DNA of 64,000 nucleotides from Trichomonas vaginalis G3 (GCF_026262505.1 NC_067205.1:23655585-23719584); one strand, 5' to 3'; positions 11,479-22,545 are shown, counted from the first letter of the stretch. The notes: generated by a model from the sequence alone, not told the origin. Numbers and translations are program-made.

Positions 11479-11984
11479 AAATCAAATTGCCCTTAAAAAG
11501 AAGAGAATTGTAATAACTCCTGCAATATACATTAAATAATTATATTATTTAGTAAAGAAGTTACCTGCTTCAAAATTTGATCCCAAAAAATTGCTAAGTT
11601 TACCTGTTTTCAACAAATATTTGAATATACAGCTTGTTTTGGAATAATTCGTTTGAAAATTGTAATAAAAAACTATCATATTCGCTGAATCAAACCTCTA
11701 ATTCTTGACGTCGAGAATGGAAAAATAGTGAGAGCAAAGAGCAAGCATTATATTGGTTCATTGATTTAGGTCGAGTATGGGAAAATAGTGAGATCAAAAA
11801 AAATTGTGAAGAAAAATTGAGATTGTGGGTCATTCAAGATAAAATGTTCGAAGCCAAGAGAATGGTATTATTTGATGATTTGATTTTACATCATAATTGA
11901 TTTTCTATTGTGATCCAAAAAAATTGAGAACAGATCCATAAATTTTTGTGAGAATTTTTCAATAGTAAATTTAATTCATTTTTA
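11479..11984. other. Intergenic spacer between divergent genes, with a short coding-like remnant
   Basis: Spacer between the starts of the dynein gene (minus) and the MATE gene (plus). A stretch from about 11711 to 11899 stays open for about 62 codons on the plus strand without an ATG at its left end and ends in TGA. Within it a phrase of about 28 bases starting GTCGAGAATGG recurs imperfectly about 63 bases later (near 11709 and 11772). This could be the decayed end of an older gene. Nothing else stands out. Confidence 0.35.
11976..11983 (+). promoter_or_regulatory. Trichomonad initiator (Inr) of the MATE gene
   Basis: TCATTTTT lies so that the A at 11978 would be the first transcribed base, only seven bases before the ATG at 11985. 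This fits the known trichomonad initiator TCAYTWY and the short leaders of these organisms. Confidence 0.7.
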
Positions 11985-13390
11985 ATGGAAAGTAAGCAAG
12001 AATCAGCTGAAGATATTAGATTGGGTAAATTATCTCCGTTTTTAACAATCATGAAACTATGTATGGGTCCTCTCTTGCTCAATATTTTATCCTCATTTCA
12101 AGATTCAATTGATCTTTACATCATCAGAAAAGGATTTGGACAAAAAGGAGTTACCATAGTAAGTATAGTAGGAGGATTAAAAGGGATGATGACTGTATTG
12201 CCGCAACAATTAAAACGAGTGAACTTCTTGCGAAGCATGAATTCGAAAAAGCAGGAAAATTTTTCGTAGAATTTGTCAGATTTGGTCTTATTTTAGGAAT
12301 AATTTTACCAATCATATTTATGACAGTCATTCCTAAGTTATTATCGAACATCGGTGTTCAAGATGAATACAGAGAAGAATCAATAAGATATTTATATCCT
12401 GCATTTTTTTATTCCTTAATATCATTTATATTTGGTTTCATTAATTGTCAATTATTAGCAATGGGTTATGCAATATTACCTACTCTTATTCAAGTAGTTG
12501 CTATTGTACTTACAATTGGAATTGATTTTTTATTTATTTACGGATTTCATGTTACAATTGGTTGGATGAGTTTGGCATCAGTTTTAGGTCCAACACTTGT
12601 TTGTTTGTTCATGTTCATGCTATTTGTATTTAATAGATTTTCTGTTAAACCGGTTTGGAAATCATTCTTCCAAAAACCGAGTTCTGACTTTTGGGAAGCA
12701 CTTAAATTAGCTATTCCAATGATTATCATGATTACTCTTACCTTATCTTGTCCTATTGTTGTATCTGGATTCTTTGTTCAAGCAGCGAAGAATATTAACA
12801 AAGAAAAGATCATTACTACTGTTTATTCGACTGCAAACAAAGCATATAATATGTTAGTTGCATGTACAACAGGAGCAATGACAGGTTTTGTTCCAGCAGC
12901 AACTTGGGCATACACTAAAAGAGATTACTCAAGAGTTACAAAGTTAGCTTTTAATACTTTGATTCTTCCTGGAATACTTATTGCATCTGTTTGGCCTTTG
13001 ATGATCTTTAAGCCAAAAACCATCCTCAAAATATGGATTGATGATCAAGAAATGTTAAGTTGGGCTCCAAAGCTAGCTCCAATTGTATTTTACACAATAG
13101 TTTTTGATCCATCTTCTTATATTTTATCTATGCTTTTATTGTTAACAAAACATGAAATTCTTTGTTCTTTAGGTATGATTTTAAGGAATGTTGTCTTATT
13201 ATTAAGTGGAGTAATTTTGTATGAAACAAATAAGTTCAGACCTTGGAATATATTGTATAGCAGCACATGTCAAGATTTAGCATACTTATTAACCAATTTA
13301 TTATGCGTGTTATTTACAATAAGAAGGCAGAGAAGAGAATTAGATGATTATCAGCAAATTTCTTCTAATCTTTTATCAGAAGAAAATTAA
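11985..13390 (+). pseudogene. MATE-family multidrug/toxin efflux transporter, one frameshift
   Basis: Two overlapping plus-strand frames together cover about 468 codons, the normal MATE length, with the reading frame changing once near 12172-12190. The first part (11985 onward) has an N-terminal helix region (LCMGPLLLNILSSF). After the shift the sequence reads DDCIAATIKTSELLAKHEF and then about ten hydrophobic segments, including LPTLIQVVAIVLTIGIDFLF and a second-half repeat with PMIIMITLTLSCPIVV. MATE proteins export drugs and organic cations in exchange for H+ or Na+ across the plasma or vesicle membrane. A single clean shift in an otherwise intact frame suggests either a recent pseudogene or a sequence error. 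The initiator and start ATG are intact. Confidence 0.75.
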
Positions 13391-13467
13391 GAATATACAA
13401 TATCATGCACTATCTCAGACAATATATTAAATAAACATATTTTATATCAAAATTCTTTTATTTCTTA

Positions 13468-14334
13468 TTAATTCCTGTATGGTGCTGTAATATTCATGCA
13501 ATAATCCCATAGCTTTTGCTCGCGTTCTTCTGTGTATGTTTTCTCATATATTTTATCTTCTCCTTTAGGACCGAAGTACTTTCCTGAAATGCCTTCAAGT
13601 GTGGGCGATGTTGCAGCGAATATCTCGGGGTCTGCTGCTTCAGCCATTGTATTATTGAATGGCTTGAACACGGTGTAAAGGAACTTCATTCCGAAGCCTT
13701 TTGTTGACTCTCTTCCGAGGTTTGTCGTGGTCGATCCAGGATGGACAAGGTTGAATGTAACATTCTTGATTCCTTGTCTTTCAACTTCTTTTATGAAATG
13801 TCTCATTATCCAGATGACATAAAGCTTCGAAAGTCCATAGGATCTTGTGACAGAATAGTTCTTATTCATCTCAAGGTCTTTGAGGTCTGGTTCTCCTCCA
13901 AGATTGTGGCTTGCTGATGTTGTAGTTACAACTCTTCCGCTCTTCGATTTCTTGAGTGAATCAAGCAATAGTGTTGTGAGTAAGAAGGGAGCATATGTGT
14001 TAATCATCATTGTTTTCTCATAACCTTCTTTTGTAAGCTGTCTCTCTGTTCCAAACTGGGCCCCAGCATTATTAATGAGAACATCAATGTGGTCATATTT
14101 CTCTTTGATTTTATCTGCAAATTCCTTGATTGACTTGAAATCTAAGAAATCAGCAAGGAAATAATCGACTTTTTCGTTCCCCGATTCTTTCTTTACTTCC
14201 TCATATGCTTCTTTTGTCTTTTCAGGATTTCTACCGTGCATTATGATTGTATGCTCCTGTTTCGCAAGTATTTTAGCGGTATATCTTCCGATTCCATCAG
14301 AAGAACATGTGATGACAATAATCTTTGATTGCAT
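13468..14334 (-). CDS. Short-chain dehydrogenase/reductase (SDR), copy A
   Basis: 288 residues starting at the ATG at 14334 (an upstream TTG in the same frame is not a credible start). SDRs are NAD(P)-dependent oxidoreductases with a Rossmann fold. Visible landmarks are the cofactor loop TCSSDGIG near residues 9-16 (usual form TGxxxGxG; the first Gly is Cys here), NNAG near 90, a Ser in TTTSASHN and the catalytic YGLSK. The C-terminal half resembles retinol-dehydrogenase/WWOX-like SDRs. The gene is a diverged paralogue of the copies at 39831 and 43056; the 24-kb Polinton lies between them. Substrate unknown. Confidence 0.85.
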   Translation of the reverse strand: MQSKIIVITCSSDGIGRYTAKILAKQEHTIIMHGRNPEKTKEAYEEVKKESGNEKVDYFLADFLDFKSIKEFADKIKEKYDHIDVLINNAGAQFGTERQLTKEGYEKTMMINTYAPFLLTTLLLDSLKKSKSGRVVTTTSASHNLGGEPDLKDLEMNKNYSVTRSYGLSKLYVIWIMRHFIKEVERQGIKNVTFNLVHPGSTTTNLGRESTKGFGMKFLYTVFKPFNNTMAEAADPEIFAATSPTLEGISGKYFGPKGEDKIYEKTYTEEREQKLWDYCMNITAPYRN

Positions 14335-14339
14335 CAATA

Positions 14340-14347
14340 AAAAATGA
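14340..14347 (-). promoter_or_regulatory. Trichomonad initiator of SDR copy A
   Basis: On the minus strand TCATTTTT precedes the ATG at 14334 by about a dozen bases. The same motif and spacing occur upstream of the two other SDR copies. Confidence 0.7.
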
Positions 14348-14884
14348 AGTAAAATTTTTTATTGAATATTTATTTCCCGATATTCATTCTGAAATTTTTC
14401 TATATGTTCAGAAAAATTTGAAAGGCAAAAAAAATGAAAAAAATTTTCGTCAATGGCTAGAATAATGTATGCTTTTACATCGACATGATAATTTTATATT
14501 TATCCGTTACATTCATTAGTCAATATTCTTTTGAAAACAACTGTGAATTTGTTATTTGACAAAACTAATGCAAAAATAAGAAAGTATTCTAAATGTATCA
14601 ATATACTAAATGTATCAGTAATCAGTACAAACGCAAGCTAACATGGCAATTAATAAATAAAATCACATTTAATAATCAAACAATATTTTTTAGAAAAAAT
14701 ATCATGGTTTTGATATATCAAATATCATCAATATTAGTACATATCATGTTAAAATTGAAGTTAATACATGTAATTTTAGTGAACTCCTGATGATTCCTTT
14801 TAAATTAAGAAAAAAAAAATAAATCAAAGCATAAAATGAAATGCATTAAGTATAGAAATACAATGTTATAAATTAATGAGTCGC

Positions 14885-14887
<3 letters not shown>
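14348..14887. other. AT-rich spacer left of Polinton 1
   Basis: About 540 bases of very AT-rich sequence between SDR copy A and the left end of Polinton 1. The only open stretch (14593-14790) is low-complexity and I do not regard it as a gene. Confidence 0.5.
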
Positions 14888-14920
<33 letters not shown>

Positions 14921-14960
14921 TAGTGGGGCTCCCAGGCACTTCGTGCCTTCTAGCCCTGAG
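14888..14960. repeat. Polinton 1 left terminal inverted repeat
   Basis: A run of A (14888-14918) is followed by GGTAGTGGGGCTCCC, then GGCACTTCGTGCC and TCTAGCCC. The reverse complement of this, with a few changes, forms the right end at 38956-39021. The GC-rich part folds into an outer stem (GGGCT with AGCCC), an internal loop of about four bases each side, and an inner stem GGCAC/GTGCC with loop TTC. Confidence 0.85.
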
Positions 14961-14994
14961 GATGAATGGTATAATGAAGTTTTTTTTTCTTGGG

Positions 14995-15029
14995 GTGGGC
15001 TTCCAGGCACTTCGTGCCTTCTAGCCCAC
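14995..15029. repeat. Second copy of the terminal hairpin
   Basis: A copy of the terminal hairpin lies about 60 bases inside the left end. The outer stem is GTGGGCT/AGCCCAC, so both sides of the stem differ from the terminal copy in a matching way. The inner stem GGCAC/GTGCC is unchanged. Confidence 0.75.
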
Positions 15030-15059
15030 ATAAATGAAGTTTTTATTCGGAAAATTGTT

Positions 15060-15920
15060 ATTCTTTATATAAATGTTTTGTCAAGACTTCTTCGTAAATG
15101 TTTTGTCAAGACTTCTTCGTAAAGACTTTGTCAAGACTTCTTCATCGTAAATGTTTTGTCAAGACTTCTTCATCGTAAATATTTTGTTGAGATTTCTTCG
15201 TAAATGTTTTGTCAAGACTTCTTCGTAAAGACTTTGTCAAGACTTCTTCATCGTAAATGTTTTGTCAAGACTTCTTCATCGTAAATATTTTGTTGAGATT
15301 TCTTCGTAAATGTTTTGTCAAGACTTCTTCATCGTAAATGTTTTGTCAAGACTTCTTCGTAAAATCAGACAAAAATATATTTTATGTTAGAATGTTAGAT
15401 CTAACCTCTTTTCTAACCTCTTTTCTAACATCGTAGAAAACTCATGATTTCTTCGTAAATGTTTTGTCAAGACTTCATCGTAAAGACTTTGTCAAGACTT
15501 CATCGTAAAGACTTTGTCAAGACTTCTTCATCGTAAAGACTTTGTCAAGACTTCTTCGTAAAGACTTTGTCAAGACTTCTTCATCGTAAATGTTTTGTCA
15601 AGACTTCTTCATCGTAAATGTTTTGTCAAGACTTCTTCATCGTAAATGTTTTGTCAAGACTTCTTCATCGTAAATGTTTTGTTGAGATTTCTTCGTAATG
15701 AGCGTAAATGACCCAAAAATAATGTTTGTGTTAGAATGTTAGATCTAACACGTTTTCTAACATGTTTTCTAACATCGTAGAAAACTCATGATTTCATCGT
15801 AAATGTTTTGTCAAGACTTCTTCGTAAATGTTTTGTCAAGACTTCTTCATCGTAAATGTTTTGTTGAGACTTCTTCGTAAAGACTTTGTTGAGATTTCTT
15901 CGTAAAATCAGACAAAAATA
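15060..15920. repeat. 25/28-bp minisatellite in the left end of Polinton 1
   Basis: About thirty near-copies of a unit built around GTTTTGTCAAGACTTC. Two length classes alternate, 25 bases (joined by TTCGTAAA) and 28 bases (joined by TTCATCGTAAA), with a subtype reading AGACTTTG in place of ATGTTTTG. Palindromic blocks GTTAGATCTAAC interrupt the array at about 15394, 15738 and 15937. No gene is visible here. Confidence 0.85.
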
Positions 15921-15959
15921 ATGTTTATGTTAGAATGTTAGATCTAACCTCTTTTCTAA

Positions 15960-16180
15960 CCTCTTTTCTAACCTCATGAATTTTCATGAACTTTCTTTAC
16001 AAAGTCTTTACGATGAAGAACTTTACAAAGTCTCAACAAAACATTGACAAGAAAGTTCATGAGAAAGACTTTACAAAGTCTTTACGATGAAGAACTTTAC
16101 GAAGAAATCTCAACAAAGTCTTTACGATGAAATCTCAACAAAGTCTTTACGATGAAATCATGAAAATTCAAGAGGGTAGA
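15960..16180. repeat. Inverted-orientation copies of the minisatellite
   Basis: The same minisatellite unit appears here as its reverse complement (for example ACAAAGTCTTTACGATGA), so the array turns over at about 15960-16000 and could pair with the array to its left. Confidence 0.75.
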
Positions 16181-16189
16181 AAACATGTT

Positions 16190-16760
16190 AGAAAAGAGGT
16201 TAGATCTAACATTCTAACATAAAATATATTTTTATTGAATTCCGTATGAAATTTCATGAGTTTTGTATGTTTTAGACCATGTTAGAAAACATGTTAGAAA
16301 AGAGGTTAGATCTAACATTCTAACATAAAATATATTTTTATTGAATTCCGTATGAAATTTCATGAGTTTTGTATGTTTTAGACCATGTTAGAAAACATGT
16401 TAGAAAAGAGGTTAGATCTAACATTCTAACATAAAATATATTTTTATTGAATTCCGTATGAAATTTCATGAGTTTTGTATGTTTTAGACCATGTTAGAAA
16501 ACATGTTAGAAAAGAGGTTAGATCTAACATTCTAACATAAAATATATTTTTATTGAATTCCGTATGAAATTTCATGAGTTTTGTATGTTTTAGACCATGT
16601 TAGAAAAGAGGTTAGAAAAGAGGTTAGATCTAACATTCTAACATAAACATTATTTTTATTGAATTCCGTATGAAATTTCATGAGTTTTGTATGTTTTAGA
16701 CCATGTTAGAAAAGAGTTAGAAAAGAGGTTAGATCTAACATTCTAACATAAACATTATTT
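16190..16760. repeat. 106-bp tandem repeat, about five units
   Basis: GAATTCCGTATG recurs at 16237, 16343, 16449, 16555 and 16661, an exact 106-base spacing. Each unit contains GTTAGATCTAAC preceded by iterated GTTAGAA half-sites and the phrase TTTCATGAGTTTTG. Related single copies of this phrase flank accessory genes at about 26050-26200 and 27190-27260. Confidence 0.9.
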
Positions 16761-16861
16761 TTGGGTCATTTACACTCATTTACGAAGAAATCTCAACAAA
16801 GTCTTTACGAAGAAGTCACAACAAAACATCTGTCAAAAACCGCTTTTTAACTTCACTTAAA

Positions 16862-17150
16862 ATGCCACGTAAGCTACGTAAGAATATACGTAAGAGGAAG
16901 AGAGCATTGAAACATCCAATAGTAAAACTGACACCACAACAACAGTTGCAACAACAAATGCTGAATGACCCCACTATGTTGCAACAAATGTCAAGCAACC
17001 CTATGCTTTTAAACCGAGTTCTTGGGCACAGAGTGGAGGTTTAAGAGCGGCACTTTTAGCGAAAATGGCAGGCTATGGTGGAGCTGCAGACGGAACAGCC
17101 TATAACCCTCAAAGTCAAATGAATTGAGTTCACTCAAAAATCAAATAACA
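16862..17150 (+). pseudogene. Remnant of a small basic Polinton protein
   Basis: The start encodes a very basic N-terminus (MPRKLRKNIRKRKR) followed by a Gln-rich stretch. It lies immediately right of the repeat arrays and upstream of the coiled-coil gene. The basic start would suit nucleic-acid binding inside a particle, but that is inference. Not whole. Confidence 0.4.
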
Positions 17151-17190
17151 GATGTCAAAAAGTCAAACATAGACATACAGAAGCAAATAA

Positions 17191-18396
17191 GTGAAAAACG
17201 AAAAGAAACTAGAATATGACAGACACACAAAGAAACTCAATGAGTTAAACGTAGAGAAAAAGAAGAAAGAAGAACAACTGAAAGAACTAAGTACAGAGGA
17301 ATATGCGAAAAAAGTGTCAGAAAAAGCAACAGAAGTAGCAAAAATGGAACAAGATGTCATAAATTTGAAAAACCATACTACTCAATATAAAATACTGAAA
17401 GATGAAGAGATAAAACAAAAAGCCCTGAAGACATATATGGATAGCGATGAGTATAAAAAAGAAGTTGAAGCAAATGTAAAGGCAGAAAAACTTTTACAGT
17501 TGCAAAACCAAACCGTACAGTATGAAAACTTAGCACAAGAAAGTAAAAATAACGACGCGGCTATGCAAAAGGCAATGAAAAGCGCAGAATATATAAAAGC
17601 CAACAATGACTGGTTAGATGCCCAAGCCAACGCTAAAGCAGCCCAACTCATAGGGTCAATAAGGACAAAAATACAAGCGGATGAAGACAGTTCAAATGAA
17701 GCTTTAACAAATGCTGACTTTAAGAACGCCTTCGAAGCTCTTCATAGTAAGGTGAAACAAGTGAACGACTTCTCATCTGGAAAGAAACTGAAGTCTGAAG
17801 GTTTCGACAACGAGTTAAGAGAAGTAGCACAAAATATGACGAAAATAACAGATGCAGCAACGAGACAGGCAGTTCAAAGTGCCTATGACGCCGTTAGAGC
17901 AACTGTTGTGAAAAGTCAAGAAAAAGAGTTACAACAGACCAAAACAGACCTAGTAAATGCTTTCTTAAAAACGAAAAGTCAGGTAGGACATTACGCTGCA
18001 GATGGAACATATGTGCCAGCTGGTGGAACTTATATACCACCAAACCCTCCAAGAGAAGCACCTGCACCAGGACTACCTAACACATTTACATCGTCACATG
18101 GACACAGACACAGGCATGCACAACAACCAGCACAACAACAACAACAACAACCAACACAACAACCACAAACAGAGCAAGGACATAAAAGAAGTAGAGAACA
18201 AGGAAACCAAGAATTCTTAAAAATGCTTAAAGAAGAGTGTGGTTTTCCAGATACTGTTGACTTTAGTGACAGATATAAAGAAGCTATTAGAAAGTTCAAG
18301 GATGGAAATACTGACCCGAACCTATTTAGCTTTATGGCTCAGCACCAAAACGGATATAATCTCAAACTGGAAAATACAAGCTCGCTAAGGATATGA
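17191..18396 (+). CDS. Coiled-coil Polinton protein of unknown function
   Basis: An open frame of 401 codons. The first 250 residues are charged and strongly helical (many EKKKKEE- and KAEKLLQ-type stretches), typical of a long coiled coil. Then comes a Pro/Gly-rich hinge (PPNPPREAPAPG), a His-rich stretch (GHRHRHAQQ), a poly-Gln tract and a more ordinary C-terminal 70 residues. I do not recognise a family. Its place next to the capsid gene suggests a structural or assembly role. The adjoining left and right pieces are not whole. Confidence 0.5.
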   Translation: MKNEKKLEYDRHTKKLNELNVEKKKKEEQLKELSTEEYAKKVSEKATEVAKMEQDVINLKNHTTQYKILKDEEIKQKALKTYMDSDEYKKEVEANVKAEKLLQLQNQTVQYENLAQESKNNDAAMQKAMKSAEYIKANNDWLDAQANAKAAQLIGSIRTKIQADEDSSNEALTNADFKNAFEALHSKVKQVNDFSSGKKLKSEGFDNELREVAQNMTKITDAATRQAVQSAYDAVRATVVKSQEKELQQTKTDLVNAFLKTKSQVGHYAADGTYVPAGGTYIPPNPPREAPAPGLPNTFTSSHGHRHRHAQQPAQQQQQQPTQQPQTEQGHKRSREQGNQEFLKMLKEECGFPDTVDFSDRYKEAIRKFKDGNTDPNLFSFMAQHQNGYNLKLENTSSLRI

Positions 18397-18399
18397 TTT

Positions 18400-20035
18400 A
18401 ATAGCATATCATCAAATGACATGGATGAATTTACTCCGAGATATTTGATGTCAGAGCTAAATGACAATTCAACTTCGTCATGAAACGCGTAAAAAATAGA
18501 GACGGAACGAAAGAACAAAAGCTTATGAATGCGGATGACGTAGATAGGGAAATTGTTGAAAACGGTCTCGGAATATATGAAATGCCAGCAGATGAGGTAC
18601 AAGAAACTCACAGGAAGAAGTTCAGATACAACCAGACATGGAAGAAATAGTTCAGCAACAACAGCTAGAAGAGCCTGAAGGAAACGAACAAGTCCCTCCT
18701 TTGGAAACTAACTTCACAGAACTAGATGAAGATTTGGAACAGCCGAAAAATCTTGACCCTCAACAAGAGTATGCGGAGAATATGGAATATTTCCAAGAGT
18801 CTAAAAAAAAATTCGGCTGACATAGTAGAAGAATATCGAAAAATGTTTGCCGACATACAAAAGACTCCAACATCAGATGAAAATATCCAGCATAGAATGG
18901 AAGAACTGAAAAAAAATGTACACAAATACAACAACACCTTTTTACTTACGAGCATTTAACGTTCAATCTTCCGGATGAACTCGGTGAAGATAAAAGGTTA
19001 AATTTCAAGAAAACATATAGAAATGAAACATTGTTTAAAGTTCATTCAGAACCTAACCAAGATGGAAACAAACCTACTTTTGTTTCTGCAGACGATGGAA
19101 CTACAATGAGATGGGGTCATAAAGCTAATCCAGATAGGTGGTTCATAAACTTACAACCACAATTCCAAGAAGTTGTAGACGCAATGGAAGTCAATGGTGA
19201 ACCAGATATAGCTGGTATTTTAAGCGCGGCTTTAATGCCATTGAAAGATATGAAAGATGCAGATATTTTGGACCAGTATGAAATGAACATGGCTGATGGA
19301 AATATAACACCTGACGTTCTAGAACATTTATCTCAAAGAACTACACAGAACCATAGAGATGGTATATTTGGTGAAGAGTTTAGAAAGAAAGTTAGGGAGG
19401 GAGAAGGAAGAAACCTATTGTACATGACCTTGCAAACGAAAGTTTACAAAATGTCATAAAAACTTACTTTGCAGGCGATGAATCGAGAAGGGATGAATAT
19501 TTAAGAAAACTCAAATGGACAGTACCAAATGAAATGTTAGTATTGAAAAACATGTTCCTTGACAAATAAAAACCAACTACAGAAATAAACGACGCAAGAC
19601 TGAAAGATTGGGTAGAAGCTTTCCCATTCACAAAAGATATAGTTGGTAACATGGAAAGAAAACCAGAATGGCTACAAAAACATATATTTGGAAACGAGCA
19701 TATTCCATATGGACAGGCACTGTTTGAAGAGCTTGAACCAGAAACTCAGGAAAGAGTCATGAAACAATACGCGAAGACTCAAATACAGACTATGACAAAC
19801 TCTTTCTAGGATATAGGTTACCTGAGATGGGCGACCAGAGCCAAAAGGCAAAAAGGAATGGAAATTTGCAACATACTAGATGAACATAATGCAAAGATGC
19901 AACAACTTCAAGCAGAGGGCAATGAAGGAAAAGAAGAGTTAAAACTCAGTCAGGAAGAAAGTAAAGCTTGGTCCACGTGGGTTCTATTATGACAATATAA
20001 ATCCAACTATTCTATATTTTACTCATATGAAATGT
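18400..20035 (+). pseudogene. Remnant of a large Polinton structural-region gene
   Basis: Coding-like plus-strand sequence that is no longer continuous; the longest intact piece is 142 codons. Acidic, Gln/Glu-rich stretches alternate with globular-looking sequence. It sits between the coiled-coil gene and the capsid gene. No family recognised. Confidence 0.45.
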
Positions 20036-20039
20036 ACGC

Positions 20040-21634
20040 CGCTCAGAATATAACGCCAACAGTTTTTGGATGCCATGAACGGAAATGTTTCCGAATGGTA
20101 TAACGAATGCGACAATGCCATTAGAAGGTCAGAAATAGTTCCTGGAACTTACGAATATACAACTGCTGTTTCTTATGGAAACGTAGGTGAGTTGGAGAAG
20201 GTTCTTTCAACAACAGTAGATATTGCTTGCGACAGGTTTCATATTATTTCTATTGACAACTCTTTCTTATACGTGGAACAAGACATTGAAATAAAACCTT
20301 CTTCCAAGTTGTCTGACAAGAAAGGTTGCAATGGAATTTTCTATGTCGGATACCAATATGCTCCAGAAGTTTTCATGGATATAAGATATATTCTAACTCT
20401 GACTTAGTTCAAACAGTAACATGGGCAAACTATGAATGGTTCGCTTTGAGAACTCAGTACAACCACAAGCTAGAGAACAAACAGACCAATATGCAACTAT
20501 TGAGAAAATAAGAAGACTTGACCCTAACGTTCCAGGAGTTTATGTTGACCTTTCTGGACAAACTGCAGCAGCAGTAACCAAAGTAAAACTGAAACTTAGA
20601 GTTCCTTTGTCATCTTTCCTCATCTTCAGGTTTTTAAGATACTTGCCAAACTGGGCAGGAAAAATTTCTATCGAACTTACTCCAAGCAAAAATAACTTAG
20701 TCATTGCACCAACACAAGACCCATTCACTCTTACAGAAGTAGTGGGAAACAAATCAAACGTCATTCGCCGAATTTTGCAAAGACAAAGTTGACTTAGACT
20801 TTGGTTTCTCAAACCTCAACACTGAAGTAAACTATTATTTCAATGCTGCTGGAACTGCTTGGGACCCAGTTAAGTTCACATGCGAAAAATTTGAATGCAA
20901 GAGAATAGAAAGCAGACTTGCAGTCTAATGTTGGACCCAGATATTTCAAATGCTTTAGCTGCCAAATATATTGCAGTTCCACTTATGTTCCCTATACACC
21001 AAATATCTGTCAAAGACTTTGCAGGTGAAGTTGGAAACCAAAGTGCTGACCCAGGTGCAAGAACAGATATTGCTTTAACAACTGCAATAAACATGCAGAT
21101 ACTATGTTTGTACTGTTCAGACGAACTATAAATGACTATTCTTGCTTCTACAACCCTGGTATTAAATACCATATAAACATAGATGGCAAATACTATCCAA
21201 GAGAAGAATATTCTACAGTTGAGGATATGAGGTCATACAACTTGACATTAGATGCTATGACTTTAACAACAACTTCACAACAACCATTAACCCTGAAATG
21301 CAAAGTCTATTATGCCATATGTGAAAGTATGGACTCATACAGGAGCTCAAAAAACTCAATATACAAATGGAACCGTTCAAACTTTTGGCTTGGCATTCCA
21401 TTTGCTGACTCAGAAGACTTTATGGGTGGTATTTCAACTGTTGGTACAGTTCAAATACAATATACTGGTGACAGAGACGGTCCAGATGAATTGAAAGCAA
21501 AGAAGTTTACAAAACCAATAGCACTTTTCACGGAAGATGCTCTTTTGAAGATTCGTTCGATGAAACCTGCTGGAGCTCCTCAGATTGGTATAACGACAGC
21601 TTCCATCGAGCAGATTTTGGCAGCAGGTCAGTAA
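20040..21634 (+). pseudogene. Major capsid protein remnant (double jelly-roll)
   Basis: Pieces of this region match the intact 524-residue capsid protein of Polinton 2 in order, for example LKLRVPLSSFLIFRFLRYLP here against LRLRIPVRKFLPLEAIRFIP there. Polinton major capsid proteins have a double jelly-roll fold and form icosahedral capsomers. The gene is broken, with several breaks. Similarity to the other element is modest, so the two capsids belong to different Polinton lineages. Confidence 0.7.
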
Positions 21635-21947
21635 GTTGTTCTTGAACTGACTTCTCTCCGTCAAATATTGACAGTACGCCAGTTTTGACATAAAATTGTA
21701 TTATAAACTTACCTTTAGAAATATCTGTAAGTTTTGTTGTTATATTTTTGTCTGCTTCAAGAACTTTCACCATTTCAGTTATACCAACTTTCTTTGCTTT
21801 ATGAAAATATTTTGGTTCAGCAAAGACTGCTATTCTATAACATTTACCATTGTTTGTATAAAGAACTATTCTGTCAATGTATTTGTATTGTTTGTGTGTG
21901 TAAACTTTGTTTTGCTTCAATTCGAAGAGATACTCAAATACGTCCAT
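21528..21947 (-). CDS. Small Polinton protein, divergent from its neighbour
   Basis: 139 codons starting at an ATG that shares a 19-base spacer with the plus-strand gene beginning at 21967. The first 100 residues look globular (MDVFEYLFELKQNKVYTHKQ). The tail overlaps the end of the capsid region on the other strand and is probably not meaningful. The shared spacer contains the AT-rich promoter-like motif TTTTTATTCTAAGTAAA seen before other genes of the element. Function unknown. Confidence 0.45.
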   Translation of the reverse strand: MDVFEYLFELKQNKVYTHKQYKYIDRIVLYTNNGKCYRIAVFAEPKYFHKAKKVGITEMVKVLEADKNITTKLTDISKGKFIIQFYVKTGVLSIFDGEKSVQEQLTDLLPKSARWKLSLYQSEELQQVSSNESSKEHLP

Positions 21948-21966
21948 CTTTTTATTCTAAGTAAAA

Positions 21967-22545
21967 TGTCATTTCCGAAAAATAGAAGCGTAAGTGTTTC
22001 AAAAGGTTTAATGGCGGTGGCAGATGTGAAGTTAAATTCACCAACTCAAACAAACAGTCAAAGTGTTGTTGTCAATGTCAAAGAAAGAGATGTTGAAGTG
22101 GGGAAACCATACGAAGACGAAGATGTAAACAATTGTTCCTGTAAAAGAACCAACATATCCTGAAGTTAACAGAGACTTAAGTTCTGTTGCAGATATTCGA
22201 AACGACTACCAACAACTGAAAGACAAACTTCAAACTCAGGAGAGATTTGTCAAGCTTTAAGTATAATGTTAAACTTGGTCGAACACAACCCTGTAAAAAG
22301 TGAACTCATATGTCATTGCACCTCATGAAGTTTTGAAAGAACTATTGAAACTTTTGACAGAGGCAGACGATATAAACATCAAAGAAATAGAACCGACATT
22401 AGTTGCTGTGGTGTTTCATATAATGCCATTGACAAGATATACGTTATGAAAGGAGGTGAAACGTTGAACTTAAAATATAGTTTCCCAGACGTCATAAAAA
22501 TATTTGACGACCACAACATTTCATTAAAATTTAGTTGCTAAGTAA
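21967..22545 (+). pseudogene. Remnants of small Polinton proteins
   Basis: Begins MSFPKNRSVSVSKGLMA next to a promoter-like motif shared with the divergent gene at 21947. Coding-like sequence continues to about 22545 but is not continuous. No family recognised. Confidence 0.35.

Noticed and set aside
14593-14790. Open frame of 65 codons left of Polinton 1
   Set aside because: Low-complexity Ile/Asn/Lys composition in an AT-rich spacer and no initiator motif.
15060-16760. Regular repeats that could suggest a CRISPR array
   Set aside because: Units are contiguous minisatellites without unique spacers, and the context is a eukaryotic mobile element.
18030-18299. Cys-rich minus-strand frame
   Set aside because: Antisense of the Gln/His-rich part of the coiled-coil gene.
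21696-22163. Plus-strand open frame of 155 codons
   Set aside because: Its first half is antisense to the more convincing minus-strand gene at 21947. Only the part from 21967 looks coding.
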